Below, one piece after another: positions 20,938-34,071 of a DNA stretch of 64,000 nucleotides. The position numbers were made by a program, and so were the translations under genes. The DNA lies in the NCBI GenBank assembly GCA_015179025.1, contig WHUX01000093.1, positions 124,001 to 188,000 on the forward strand, read 5' to 3'. The DNA is from Terfezia claveryi (taxonomy: Eukaryota; Ascomycota; Pezizomycetes; Pezizales; Pezizaceae). Numbering within the stretch: position 1 is the first letter of the stretch; every line of letters begins with the position of its first letter. The notes below the pieces were generated by a model. The model was not told the DNA's origin. It saw nothing but the letters and a program-made list of their open reading frames with translations, and did not search any database.

Positions 20938-22760
20938 CTAATTCTTCCCTGAAAATGGCTTCGAGTTATTCGGGAGCTTAACCCTAAACAACAATGCCTG
21001 ATTATCAAAGTTCTTTCCCGAACCATCCACAAACCTTATATCCCCCGTCGAGATATACCCATCCTGGGTTATGAAATCATTGTCAGACATACTCAGCACC
21101 CACCACTCATCATCATTTCCATCGTTCCCATCCACAGGCATCATTGCAATACTCTCCCACTTTTCATTCAGGCAATTCTCATCGTCGGCCCCGCCGTTCC
21201 TCAACCCAAATTTGGAGAGCTCCGAGTCGACGTTGAAGCTCAGAAAGGGACAGTACATTGCTGGGGCGATGCTGGAGAGAAGGGTGCCGGAGGTGGGGGA
21301 CGTAGTGACAGTTTGGAGCTTACGGGGCTTGATGTCGCTTGCCTTACTAATGTCAACGATGTCGATTTGGCGGTATTGAGAGGTGGTAAGGTCTGTGCCA
21401 CGGCCGAATCCGTCGCGGGAGAGAACGAAGAATTGATCATCGCCGAGGGCTTGAATCTCGGATTGAGCGGCGGTGCGGGGCTTGCTGCCGGGTTTCTTGG
21501 TAGGCTGTTGAAGTGCAGGATCAGTATACAGTATATAGGAAGGCATAAGAGTTTTTTTTTTTTTTCAAAGTGTACGTACATCAATGTATTGTGGTAATGG
21601 CACGACGTATTCCCGAGATAATTTCACCTTGTCCTTTCCGGAGATATCGTACTTCAACATCCTAGTGTATCTGTTCGTGGTCTTGTCCAATCCACCATCT
21701 TGGATCATGGCGCTCTGCAGCATCACATACAAACTCTTTCCATCCCCGGATACGGTAAGGCCCTCGAAACCCTGGTTATTGCTGCGTCCAGACACCGGTT
21801 TCGCAGGAACAGGGTGGAGATCGGGGTTGTAGATGGGTGGGTTGTCAGAAGCAAAGCTGTATCCAAATCCCGTCAACATCTACGAAATTTTGAGGGGGTG
21901 TGGTAGTTCATAACGTACCTCTGGGTTCCATTTCGCAGTGGAATATACGCATCTGGGGGCCTCAACGCCATATCCATCTTCCCAGTCTTGTCGAATTTGT
22001 ATACATACGGACCATACTCATCACTAATCCAGAATCCTCCATCATCCTGAGTATCGAGCACCAATCCCTCCGGGTCCATGCACACCCTTACGCCACCTTG
22101 CCCCGCACCACCAAATCCATCTCCAGTATACTTTGCCGCAGGGAGGGCAGGGAATCCACCGTAGTTGAGGATGGTAGTGGGATCAAGGCCGGAAATTGGC
22201 TTTCCAGCGGGATCACGCAGGAGAATAGTATCTATATAGAGGAACTTCACATTTGGTGGGGAGGGGGAGGCGGTGTTTGCGAGTTTGGGGGTGAAATCGA
22301 TTTGGAATTTATGGAGGCGGGGTTGCCAGAGGGTAGTTCCTTCGGTGTTCCTACAGCACACAGCGTCATTTGTCATGAAACTCAATATTGCTTATATCAA
22401 CATGGGGGGGGAGCCAAACCATCCACGATCGGGCATAGTCCACAACGTCCCCTCATAGTACGTCTCAATCGTTCTGTTTCCCCCTCCCAAGACCGCTCGC
22501 GTCTTCTTCTCCCAGCTCTTCCTCTCAAGCGCAATTGACGAGCCCAAGCTCAATGTGTCACCATATTTATCCCTGAAGTTCGACGGGACGAATCCATACC
22601 CAGCGAGCTCGCGGTAAGTGTAGGTTTTGCCATTGCAGGTGGTTTGTTTGACGAAGCCAGAGGTGGGTTCGGGTGTTCGCTCTTGGAGGGATGGTGCGGC
22701 GGTGGCGAAGCAGGCGAAGGCCAGGACGAGGAGGGATGAGGAGAGAGTGAAGCGGACCAT
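20938..22760 (-). CDS. Secreted phytase-like esterase domain protein (538 aa, four exons)
   Basis: Exons 22760-22420, 22350-21919, 21856-21580 and 21504-20938 have introns of 69, 62 and 75 bp, all GT-AG and all in frame. A signal peptide is clear (MVRFTLSSSLLVLAFACFA, then a cleavage-like TAAP). The mature protein has the order of the phytase-like family (esterase-like activity of phytase): YRELAGYGFVPSNFRD, WTMPDRGWNTEGTTLWQPR, YGGFPALP, GGVRVCMDPEGLVLD, FWISDEYGPYVYKFD, NNQGFEGLTVSGDGKSL and FFVLSRDGFGRGTD. These form a predicted beta-propeller with conserved acidic residues; substrates are not well established. The second intron was placed to give RNGTQSFASDNPP, which fits the family better than the alternative donor one codon later. 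The gene is intact. Confidence 0.87.
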
Positions 22761-24213
22761 TTTAGGCGATGTAGGAGCGAGAGATGAGATGAGAGTATCT
22801 CGCTAAAGCTATAGCTACAGGTCGGTGATCTAAAGACACCTCGTAGACGATACTATCCTGTGATATATACTTATATTCAGGCGATTGGAATGAGTACCAG
22901 TACCGGAGATAGTTGCAAGAGATATGCGAGCTATAAGCCATACACATGGGTAAATATATGTGTGTAGAGTACATATCTATCGGCCTTGTCCTACCAGCAG
23001 CTACTTCACTGGGTAACGTAGGCTACGAGGTAGCGAGCCAGCTGGGAAGCGCGCCGATAAGGGGGCACTAAGCCTATATGAGCTCAAACCGGTGGCGTTA
23101 GGAGTCAGAATAATCGATGAAAAAGTTCATACCGTTTTACACACACTATAGGCAATACAACAGTTCATTATCAGGAGAAAATGATCCAACCTGCTATACA
23201 GGCTTACGAAGAAACAAAATATAATTGTGAGTTGTAAGAGAAACTGTACGTACCTATATACAGCGCTGTCGCGGACAACCCAAGTTGACAGTTTTAGGCT
23301 TAGTGCCCCTTACCCTGGCTGGCTCGCTACCCCGTTTTGTCATGCCACATATATCCATCTGCAATTTTCTAGATCCCGAATCTCAAATCTCATTTGTGTT
23401 TTTTATAGCACCGAACAAACACTGCCGCAGAGGAGCCAGTGATGAGGCGGGTGTGTGGATCAATTCGGTGATGTTGTTCCTGCACGTATGTTGACATTTC
23501 CGATGACGGATGTGGGGCCGAGATCAGGGCAACGGGCGAAAAGATGGTGACAGGGATGTAGGGATTATAGCTTGCAGTACCAGGCACGAGCACGAGCGAG
23601 GAATTCCAATTGGCGGAGGGACGGCTGGAATTCTTATGGCGATGGGGCATGAAGTCGATTAACAAGGACGGACGTTCGAAGAGTTTTAAACAAAACAGCC
23701 AGCTGGTTGGTGTCGTGACTATAGGGCTCAATACTTGTGTCTCTGCGTAAATTAAAATAAATGTCGCAAAAGGAAGCGGCAGATGTGGGTATAGCCTCAA
23801 ACTCACATGAAATATACTTATGTACTATATAAAGTACATAGACATCTCGAAGGAGCTCTCATGACAGGTGAAAGGTCAAAGTCAGGGTAATGAGCATCGA
23901 GCTAGGTGAATGCTCGGTCATACGGAGTAATCAAGTATGTAATCTTGATCACCATTGCTTCAGGTAATTACTGCGAAGCCCAAACCGGACAACCTTTTTT
24001 TTTTTTATTCGTTTGATAAAAGTCAAGAAGCTAAACATGCTTCATTCTCAAGTTCCTTTTATCCCAAAGGTCTTTGTGCTAATTCGGGTGTATTCGATAC
24101 ATTATAAGCCCCACCGAAGGTTCTCTTTGCCTACTGAGACATACTTAAGTATATATTCCGCCTACTACTCAACCCCGCTCGTTATCTGTCAACCTAGAGA
24201 TACCTAAGTATTC
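22761..24213. other. Intergenic, no supportable gene
   Basis: 22761-23000 is the 5' flank of the phytase-like gene. A minus-strand open frame (23806-23390, 138 codons) has no recognisable feature and an amino-acid composition typical of random frames. Around 24000 there is a T-run. Nothing else is visible. Confidence 0.55.
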
Positions 24214-24567
24214 TTAGATTGTTAAGCTAGTTCGGGCCTCTGTTTCATCAGCGTTCCTGAGAGAGATTATATTCCATTTTTGCCAAAAGGCGTGGTAAAT
24301 GGCACAGAGAGATGCTCGAAAGGTTGCGTGAACATTCTCCCAGATTACCCAGAGCCCAAGGAGTGGATGTAAAAGACCAGAAATAGCCTCAATGTAGTCT
24401 GGTTGCTTCTGCACGGCATGCACCAATTCTTTAGCCTCTTTTGGTGTTCTCAAGTGCCACTGAGGACCAAAAGAATCATATATGAAGAAGAAAACCTTTT
24501 TGGGGAAACAGTTGCAATAGCATAAATCCCGCGGGTGGGCTGACAGCTTCCTCATAAGGGATACCAT
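24214..24567 (-). CDS. Small hypothetical protein (117 aa)
   Basis: Single open frame from ATG 24567. I do not recognise the family. The composition is protein-like, with a coherent helical middle (TPKEAKELVHAVQKQPDYIE) and a Trp-rich part (LLGLWVIWENVHATF, WQKWNIISL), and it ends 500 bp downstream of the mitochondrial protein gene on the same strand. It could be a small gene, the last exon of something, or a domain relic. No start context or intron helps decide. Confidence 0.3.
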   Translation of the reverse strand: MVSLMRKLSAHPRDLCYCNCFPKKVFFFIYDSFGPQWHLRTPKEAKELVHAVQKQPDYIEAISGLLHPLLGLWVIWENVHATFRASLCAIYHAFWQKWNIISLRNADETEARTSLTI

Positions 24568-24714
24568 GATTGAGGGGTTTAAATACTTGAATTTGCTACA
24601 TCAAGAAATCTTACAGCCCATACAATACATAAACACATAAACGAATCAAGCTAATCTTCCATATAACATAGAAAGCCCTCTATTTCTATCATGTTCGATG
24701 TATTTATGTGTAAA

Positions 24715-26218
24715 TTAGTTTCTGGCTCTCTCAGAACCCTCCTTTGCGACTTCGTTTGCCAACCGCTTAGCCTCCTCCACTTTCCTATTCAAAACATCTG
24801 ACACCTCACGCATAGTCTCTTCCGCCAATCTTCTTGCCTGGGGGCTCCTATACTGGAACAACTCCATAATATCCCTAGCCTTCGGAATCGTCTCCGATAA
24901 TTTATCTCCACCTGGGATCTGCCTCAGGTAGTTCTCGGCCTGGCTTATGATATTATCCCAATTGTCTCCTCCCGAGCCCACGATGGAACTGCCGATCATG
25001 TCACCCCCTTTGTCGGAAGATACCTGCTTCACCTTATCTCCAACGTAGTCCTTTATCTTCTTCGCCCCTTCTTCGCCATTTTGTGCATTCCGTCTGATGA
25101 TGCCAATGACCTCATAAACCCCGCCAACACTGCCAGTCTGCAGAGCAGCCCTCTTCAATCCCTCGGCATTCTCCTTCATAAAGTCCCTCACATTTCCTGG
25201 AAGTAAATCCAGTAGACCATCCTTATTGCTGAGTAAATCGCCATACGCCTCATTCCATGCCTGCTCTGTAGCTTTCTGCCCCAGTCGTCGGACTTGGTCA
25301 GACTTATTCTGGATTATAGTCACAGCCTTATATATTGTGGTAGGATCAGTGGCTGCTCCGGTCAAGCTTTGGCCCTCAAGTAACTGCTCCAACTCCCGAT
25401 ACATATCTTGCACAACCTTCGTTGCCTCGGGGCCAGTCTCTTTCGCAATTTTAGTGATATCGCTCAACGCATTTCCCGCACCAGAACGCTTTAGAGCGTC
25501 CTGCAACCCTGGGGTCTTATCCAACAACTGCTGCCCAACATCACCAACCAACCTCCTCAGTTTCTTCCCCTTATCCTCCAATACGTCCTTCAGCATTTCC
25601 GCTGTATGTGCATCAAATCCACCCTCGTTAAATATTTTCCTTACCTCGGCATACGTCTCATTTACCAAATTCTGCACCTCCTCTGCTCGGGGCCCAGAAG
25701 CAAAATCTTCGAGCTGATCAAATGCCGAATCCATTTTTTCTTTAGCCTCTCCCGGCAAAAGGTTGGCGTAGGACCTGGCAGCATTGCGGATATATTTGAG
25801 GGCTTGATTAGAAGCAGGTGCTTCGGAGAGCTTCTCCTTCACAGTCTCCTTCATCCTTTCGACAGTTTCTGCTGTGCTTCGGAGGGTCTTCATGACCTTG
25901 GCGGTCCCGGACACGTGGTACCAGATGTAAACACCAGCCAGGGCTACAAAGCCCCCAGCGAAACCGGCCACAAGGGGGGATTGGGTGGCATCACTTGCCC
26001 AGTCTCGCTGAAAAGAAGGGTCAAAGGTGAGTATTAAAAAATTTTTTTTTTTCATTTTACTCGGAAATTAATGAAGGACTCACAATTGTAGTGCTCTGGA
26101 ACCTACGGCCCGCAGGTCGTCGAGCTGGGGCAATCCTGGTGAGCTGTCCTGACCGTAAAGCCGGCCGGAGGAGATATTGGGATTGTCTGGCCGATCGTGC
26201 AGCTGATGCGGAGAACAT
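24715..26218 (-). CDS. Mitochondrial single-pass membrane protein, fungal-specific (475 aa)
   Basis: Exon 1 is 26218-26084 and exon 2 26007-24715, with a 76-bp intron (GTGAGT...TTTCAG). Exon 1 codes for a textbook mitochondrial presequence, Arg/Ser/Ala-rich without acids (MFSASAARSARQSQYLLRP ... RRPAGRRFQST). A transmembrane helix follows just after the splice site (LVAGFAGGFVALAGVYIWYH). The remaining ~390 residues are almost entirely amphipathic helix with many Lys/Glu (apolipoprotein-like). It resembles an uncharacterised family I associate with filamentous ascomycetes; I cannot assign a function. The presequence-TM arrangement suggests an inner-membrane anchor with the helical domain in the intermembrane space or matrix. 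The model is strong because the splice joins presequence to TM helix in frame. Confidence 0.82.
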
Positions 26219-27534
26219 TGTGCTAACGATGTGATATTACGGTGGAGGTAGATAATGTTGTGAGCTACCTCTGGCACAGAGTAGCTATTCGCGAGGGAAT
26301 GATGGCGTGAGGGATGTCTCGAAGGAATTATATTGCCCAATGCCTATGATGTCACTGGAACCGGTCTGTGCTAGCGTTGACCCAGACCCTCCGTAGAGGA
26401 AAACTAATGGAGGCCTACCTACGGCCAACTAGTGCAAACTAACTCGAATTCTATGTGGCATAACTTGTTCTGCAGCAGCTCAACCTCGCATGAATTATAT
26501 CAAAACAATGACCTCGGCGTGCCATATTCAGCGTTTTCAATACATCCCCGTATCTTGCTAATTGGGCTTAGGACAGTAGATCTGAAGATTCGGGCATTTG
26601 GGAGGGAGTGTTGTAGTTGTGATGTAGGTTCTTGTGCGCAGGAGAACGGGCCAGGGTTTTGTTTACATTATGACGTCGGCCAGGGACGGAATGGACTTCC
26701 TTAAAGGTAGAAAGCGAAAGAGGGTAACTTGCAATAGTGTATTACGACTGCAATCCAAAAGTGTGCTACCTAAATCCTGACAAAAACATAGGAAAGAAGT
26801 TGGAGCCGTATTCAATAGAGGGATATGCATTCCTGAAGCAACTTTATGTGAAGCTTGGTCCACTGTTGCTATTGTCACATGCTCGACTGCCGTATCGGGG
26901 AAAACTATATATGTAGCTATTTTCCTAGCCCGAACATAATGTTCAATTATTTTTTGGGCCAATCAAGAAGATAAGGATATACCAGCCTAATTCTTTTCCT
27001 CTGTGCATGCCCATTTGCCACTCATCACACTCCCACCGATTAGTATGATAAGTATTGAGGATTTTCTTTTTTTTTTTTTTTTTTTTGGAATTCTAGGTAT
27101 ACCCGCAATCGACCTAAGATCATTTTCGACCTATGCTTTCGGCACAAGAAACGGAAGCTACGCACAACTGTATAAATCTTAACCCCGAGTCTGAATGGCC
27201 GGCCTCTTCCTTCCTCTGTCAAAATCATATACTTCCGTAGGCAGCCAGCGACCTCTAACCTTCATCCCCAACTGATCGTTGAATAATGTAATCATCGCCG
27301 GCTGATGAGAAGTTCAAGGGTATCAAAAGGCTCATTATTCTCCCTCTCCCTCATATTTTTTAAGAAAGACCGGAACGTCACGAAAGAACCGAAAAGTAAG
27401 GATGGGGCGGTTATCCGATACCCGTCCCAGCAACTTGTCGATATAAAAACCCAAAAAGGGCCTCCACGGCGTCCCACCTCCCTCCGTCCTCCTCTAGAAT
27501 CAAGATGGTTTGGAACTCTGAACTACTAAGTGGT
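26219..27534. other. Intergenic, no gene
   Basis: 26219-26440 is the promoter side of the mitochondrial protein gene. A T-run lies at ~27067-27086. Open frames are short and overlap on both strands without any recognisable motif. Confidence 0.55.
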
Positions 27535-27760
27535 AGAGCTGCTTTTGGATAATGGTGCGCAAGTGAATACCCTTGGAGGTCACTACGGGTATGCTCTGCA
27601 GACAGTAGAACAGTTCTGATCGACGATTTGAAACGGTTAAAGTCCCTATGATACTCCAGCTGTTACTCGACAAAGGAGCCGATGTCAATGCGCAGGGTGG
27701 AAAATTTGGCAATGCAACACGAGCTGCTCTTGCATCCTCATATGCGCATTTGAACCTCAA
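27535..27760 (+). pseudogene. Ankyrin-repeat gene fragment
   Basis: Two ankyrin repeat pieces in different frames: ELLLDNGAQVNTLGGHYGYAL (27535-27605) and LQLLLDKGADVNAQGGKFGNA with LASSYAHLNL (27650-27760), with a stop and frame change between. The GGxxGxAL spacing fits the degenerate ankyrin repeats of fungal NLR/NACHT-type proteins rather than the uniform arrays at 47500 and 63000. It is a relic of a different ankyrin gene. Confidence 0.6.
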
Positions 27761-30700
27761 GTACTGTACGCCATGAGCAGATTAGTACGGTACATAGTCA
27801 GATGTAGCATTTCTACCCGTTTGGCTTTCCACGATACTTCAATTGGTTTTATATGTCGGCCATTGATGTTCTCATTCCAGGGGCATAACATCAACATATA
27901 CAGCTTAACTTTTTTTAAGGTACTCTCAAGGGAATTTCCCCTAATGTATATCGTCAGACTGTCAGATTACTAGAAAGCGGGGGGCAGTATTGACTAGGGT
28001 AGCGTTAAAGGCAAACTTACTTTCCTTCGTTCGAGTCTTCGTTTGAGTTTGTTAATTTCTTGTAAGTAGCTTCGCGGAAGACTACGAAATAGAGTAGAAA
28101 AAAATGTAGACAGATTACCCTGCATAAGTGAACGCGTGGTACATATGCAGAGTAGGTGGTACAAAAGATCAACGTGGACTACTTGGCTTCATACAGCTAC
28201 TAGAGTGGAATTCTTAAATGCTTGTCAGGATGGAGGGCAATAATTGGTTAATATAACTGTCTAAAAGTGAAAGAGAAAATGGATGGAGGGTTGGGGAGTC
28301 GAAACCCTTACCACCTAATATATATTCATATAGGATAAGGTTACTTTACAAAGATAGACGACAGGGAGAACGACAGGGGACTTAAAGTGCGAGAAATTTG
28401 GCTCCAGCAGTTAGAATAAGCTCCTGCTCTGCATGGAGTTGTTTTAAACCATAAAGTTTGATATTTGGACCTCTCAAAGATACAATTTATATCACTCCTG
28501 GTGAATATTTAAAGCTGCTTTATGCTAGCAAGTCTATTATTTATGTACTTAATATACCTATATTAAAGGCATCTAGTGCATCAAATCCACCTCGTGCCGA
28601 CTTATCCGTCTATTATTATGTAGACTACATACAAGGCAATAATGTGAGAAACAGAATCCAAGTGTGGCTTTTCCCTTCATGGCCTGGTCATGGTTCGCTA
28701 CTGTTGCTAATACGAGAAATTAAGCTTATCTTACCCACACCTGGGCGAAGAAACCTATCACACGCACACGCCAACAGCTACCTAGTTGGTAAAGCATGTA
28801 GAAATATATTAGAGTTATTATCATCGCCCCAGTGGCGATATCATCCCGCTTAAGCTTGGCATTGTGATACAGCTACAAATGGCAATAAAAACCAGCTGTC
28901 GGAGCCGGCTTCCCCGAGAAGCCAAGAGTCCGTTGATTTCCGCACGAGGCTAGGCACGAGGGTAGTATGTCTATTCCTAGTTTCATATCCAATTTGACCG
29001 CTGTATTATGGAAGTAGCTGCAAGAAGCTGGCGTTCGTACACGTAATCTAACTTGGGGAAGATTGGTATGGGGAATTGACATCATGCTTCGGCCAGATAC
29101 AGTGTTCGCACGTTAGTGTTTAGTGAGATTCTTTCAAAAGCATATACATATACTTCAACTTCCAGGGAAATTTGTGTTCCACAGGATATCGGAAAGATCG
29201 GGCTTGCCCACATGTACCTTTGTATAACTGGTTACATAATTCCATATATCGACTCATGTCACCAGTTATCTATCATTTGGTTGTGCAGAATTGTGCCAGG
29301 CATACAATGCCACCTCTGCTACAGTTCATTTTTTTCTATCAGGGTATTGAAAACCAGAATTCCAATTGTATCAAGGCTTACGCATGATACTCTGTGAATA
29401 TCATTTGATTCTGGGCTTGGATATTACCAAGCAACGTATTTAGATGGCCCAATACCAAAAAGGTGCTCACTAATGCATGCTAGGTACGGCATCTCGGATA
29501 GGTATGCTCTATGCCAGATTAAGTTCTAGATCTAGCCAATCATCTTTTCTATAGCTTAATAAACTAGATGCGGCATCTCCTCGGCAATTTCGATATCGCC
29601 AATTGAGCATCATAATTCTGGAGTTGTAACACCACAGAGATGCCGTGTTCGATACCTCAATAACAGCCAAGACTTCAGCTGAGCGAGCTCAGGGTGCCGG
29701 CCAAAATGGACAATATATTTGACTAAGCTACCCTAGCAGTGCAAGATAGAACAATATTGCGATTGTCGGGCAAGATTAGAAGGGGTTTCCTTCCCTCCTT
29801 TGCGGAAGAAAATCTATAGGCTGGAGAGCACTGTATACTGGAGGTGTAGTGGAATGATTAACGATGATTAATACACCATTTCAACTCCAAAGGTCAATTG
29901 CAGGTTTAAGAAATTCTAATTTCGAGGTCCCGTATATGGTGGTCGCTTGAGGAAGCCATATCGGTTTGTCAGCTTCGGGACTCAGCATCGGATTGGGTGA
30001 TCAGGAGAGTTTGATGACCGCAGTAGGATATTATTACTGTATATACTCGTCTAAAGCCAGTGAGATGCGTAAATTCTTCCGCGCTTATTTTCTAGGAATA
30101 TGACGGTTCCTTGGTGGCAATCCAGGCCCAAGACTAAACTCGTAAAACGAGGTTGACTTTAGACAACATTGGACGGTATGAGAACGTTGGGATCTCAAAT
30201 TTAATGTACGATGTCTTGGATTGTAACTGTTTGGCCTAATGACATCATAACCAGTCACCTGAACCCACTAGGATCCTGGGATACCGGTACTTGTGAGAAA
30301 TTTTGGGCTAAACTGTGCACCTTTTGGGATCATATTGATAACATAAACTTGTTGTATATTTATCTTGAGCGACCTGATTCTATGGCGGCATGCATATGGT
30401 GGTATATGTGTTAAGGCTGCTTCACATCGGCTACAGCTCACGTTAAATATGATATTTTGGACGCCCAATTACTACGGTGCAGCGACTACAATTACCGTAT
30501 TGAGTCGGAGTCTCTATAGCGATATAATCAGGGCTATATAAGATACCCCGACTCTCCTATAGTGTCCGTGGGTGGAAACTCATGTGTGGCCTTGTTCACG
30601 AGGTCACATAGGGCCGGTGGCACCACACCCCTTGTCCTATAAAAGCCCTGGGAACCACGGGAGCACAGTTGTGAATCATGAAGAGGGGATAAATAACAAT

Positions 30701-31676
30701 TCGTGTCTACTGTGCAAACCAGCAGGTTTGTGAATAAGAGGAATACATGATTTACTTATGTTATTTAGCGTTGCATGTCTCAGGGCAGCAGTGATATGTT
30801 TACACCGTACTATGTCATAATTATATAACCTATAGTCTACTCCCGCGAAAATCTTATACCCATGTTAAAGAACCCCGTATACCTACGAAACGGGAAAATT
30901 TAATATGGCTTTTACCATTGACATTGGGCTCTCAAAGTTCCCTTCCAGACGTGCGGGATTTACTGTATATGATAGCCAGGATACCGGTTAAATGCATACG
31001 AATAGATTAAAGTTCTACTCGCAAAAATTGGCACTGTGCCCTGCTACACCCCGGGACTGCAAACATCCGGCATTAGTCCCAGGTGGAGGGAGCCCGTCGT
31101 CTGCGTTCGATAAATTCGCGTATAGACCGCCGAAAATGGTGAAAAGAAACCTCTATATCCATGCCACTACCAATGTGATCTTTGCATCCAGAGATCAACT
31201 GTGGGCAATGCGTGTTGAGATGTAAGCTCACAAGTTGCAATTGTCCTCAGCTTTTTACACACTCTAATTAATGGTTATTTCGCAATTACAAAATCGTCAT
31301 TCAGAATATTCTATCTCATGCATACCTATGCATACAGCTTCGGGCTGCCCGAGGTGGAGAGTCTGTCCGACGGTCAAGGCTCATCTGATGGTATCAATTG
31401 GTCTCAGCTTATACGTGCGACCATACCTCTATATGGAGCCTTGATAGGCGAAGAGTAGAGATGGAGTTTATATCCTTCGTGGTGCGTGGTCTTGTCTTTA
31501 TCAAAAATCCTCCTACATAAAGCCTCGCACCGACCCACTGCGTTACCCATTATTTGTATTTGGCCATATACAGAATCTCGGGCTACAGTTTAGCTGAAGG
31601 ATTCAATCGGTCATCACTCGCTAAGATATTTTTTTACTTATAGTGAGACTTCCGTGGCTCCAGACCCAATATCACA
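27761..31676. other. Gene-poor relic region
   Basis: AT-rich with many stops in all frames. 28458-28853 (plus) is an unrecognised 131-codon frame (ASNPPRADLSVYYYVDYIQG...) followed by degraded open pieces to ~29397, which might be an old transposase. At 30565-30700 a TATAAAAG box is followed by a short transcribed-looking leader, which could be a terminal-repeat promoter, but no second copy was found. Nothing firm can be annotated. Confidence 0.5.
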
Positions 31677-33168
31677 ATGAAGTACACACTTGCCACCTCG
31701 ACCGTTTTGATTCTCTTCGCAGCCACTGCAATTGGGATTCCGCAACCAATTGCAAGGACACAGCCAGCATCACCGCAGTCTGGGCCAAACGTATTTGCCC
31801 GACAAGCAGTTACGACAGACGGCAATTGTGGCACCAAAGAGGCTGGTGCTGACAAGGGCTTTCGGTGCCCAGATGCACAAGATAAATGTTGCAGTCAATG
31901 GGGGTGGTGTGGTGACACTGCAGAGCACTGTGGTGGGTAAATTAATTCCCTACAGGCTGATGGTGATATGGTTACACATGAGCAGCACGTTCGTGCCTGA
32001 TAAAATCTGACTACTCTCGCTTGCAATTGACAACCCGCCCCACGGCCAATAATTTACTGCTCTGTAGGAATATATGCTAGAACGTATCATGGCTAATGGA
32101 TATCCGAAATATCATAGGAACCGGCTGTCAGTCTGCATACGGCAGCTGTACTGGCGGAACAACTTCTCCACCAACGACGACTACTCAACCACAGCCATCC
32201 GGTGCCCGTCCCAAGTTGGGCAATGTGCCATATGGTGTTACATTAAGTGCTTGTACTGTTCCAGGCACAGTTGCATTGACTTTTGACGACGGCCCGTACA
32301 TGTACGTATAAAATCTTGATTACCCAGGATAAATGAATTGCCGTCATATATGTCAGGACTTAGGCTAATAATTTTGTCTACGCCTACAGATACACCCAGA
32401 GGCTGCTTGACATTCTTAATGGAAGGGGTGTCAAGGCTACATTCTTTTTCAAGTACGTTACATTTCCCACAGGATAGGATATGAACTTTATCAAAACCCT
32501 TCGTGCAATAAATTGTATATATCTAGGACTTCATTCTGACGTAATTTACTTGATACAGTGGTGATAATTGGGGCCCTGCAATCACCGTCGATAGTGATGC
32601 ACAGCAAGTCATAAGAAATACCTACAATACCGGTCACCAAATCGCCTCCCACACCTGGTCACATCCAGATTTAGATACTTTAAGTGCAGATGGTATTCAA
32701 TCGCAGATGAATGAACTTGAGAGTGCACTTCTCAACATCATCGGAAGATACCCAACATATATGCGTCCGCCATACCTCAACTGTGGTGCCATATGTCTAA
32801 GTACTCTCAACACACTTGGCTACCATGTCATAAGTACGAACCTCGACACCCTAGATTGGCAATTTAATACTCCGTCCACAAACTGGCAGTCTCAGCAGAT
32901 TTTTAGTAATGCAATATCTTCCATTAACGGATCAAGCGGAAGCTGGAATGTCTTAGCCCATTCTGTTCATGAGTCGTCCGTGGACTTATTGGCGGGATAT
33001 ATGATCGATCTAGCCATAGCGAAAGGATATAGGCGTAAGTATAGATTCCAGGCTCGGGATAAACACAGAACGTGTATACTAATTCGATGCATCTCTATTG
33101 CTATAGTTGTGACCGTTGGCGAATGCCTGGGTGACCCACCAGCAAACTGGTACAGAACCACTCTATAA
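31677..33168 (+). CDS. Secreted chitin-binding polysaccharide (chitin) deacetylase, 346 aa, five exons
   Basis: Exons 31677-31932, 32118-32301, 32390-32452, 32559-33034 and 33107-33168; all introns are GT-AG and the reading frame closes. A signal peptide (MKYTLATSTVLILFAATAIG) precedes a type-18 chitin-binding module with its Cys pattern (CGTKEAG...RCPDAQDKCCSQWGWCG, completed across intron 1 by CGTGCQSAYGSC) and a short Thr/Pro linker. The NodB homology domain follows: VALTFDDGPY (metal-binding Asp), SHTWSHPDLD (two metal His), YMRPPYLNCG, NLDTLDW and VLAHSVHES (catalytic His). All catalytic motifs are present, so it should be an active metal-dependent deacetylase acting on chitin at the cell wall or host interface. 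It is the only intact gene in about 17 kb of decayed repeats. Confidence 0.92.
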
Positions 33169-34071
33169 GAAATTATGCTCCACATTTGTGGGACATGATT
33201 TTACTACTTTCATGCTTTGGGTTCCTTTTTTTTGGATCATGCATCAGGCCGGTGTTTTGTCTTTTGAATTTCGGACCTGACTATTTCCAGCTGGGGACCA
33301 TATCGACCAATTCCTTACTTCTAGGAGGCATCTTGCGTTTGTCAGCAGAGGGACTATTGTACGCACGCAGAGGGGCTTTATAAATTGTGGATGTAGAATT
33401 TGGGGAACTCGCTAAAAAAGATTCTCACCAATAATTAAAGAATGGAAATCTTCTGCATATGAAGTTCAGGCTTCGATTCAAATTTGGCGGGTCCCTGCTT
33501 CCTGTGTGGTTGGGGTTGATGGAATCGATTAGCGCACATTGTACTGTACAAATTAACTAACCATTTCTATCCGAACCTTTTTACGAATTTCTGTACTGGT
33601 ACCTAAGTAATGGTATACAAATTATCAGGCGGATTAGGTGCTGAGTTCATACCAACTCAGTCACTGCTATGATGCAAAGGTGGGAATGTAGGTATACAGA
33701 TTTTGTACGGCACATGTGTATCACTTTGCCTTCTTTATGTACATGCATGCATATATTGGTGGCCAAAAGTTGAAAGTGATATGTACATAGGTTGACACCA
33801 TTAGCATCTACATTTGCAAGTATTAGCAATTGGGTGTACTTAACTACTCTTAAAGTACTTACACTTGATTTCTGCGATCTGAGGGATTTTCTTACATGCA
33901 CCGTGCTTTCAAAATAGGCTTCGGGTTTTCACAATCCCTATGCCCTGAACTCGAAGTGCCCCCTGCAAAGGCCACCCTGGTACTCCGTGTTTGTGTTCTC
34001 TTCAGTCAAAATAAACGCTTACCTTTACTATTAAGTAACTCGTCTTTTGACTCCTTCACGCTGAAAAGCAT
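33169..34071. other. Downstream flank and gene-free DNA
   Basis: AT-rich, only short open frames, no repeats recognised. Confidence 0.5.

Noticed and set aside
23390..23806. 138-codon minus-strand frame
   Set aside because: No domain, signal or context; overlapping frames on the other strand are equally long for the region.
28458..28853. 131-codon frame considered as a transposase domain
   Set aside because: Sequence looks protein-like in parts but I could not match it to any family, and downstream continuation is full of stops.
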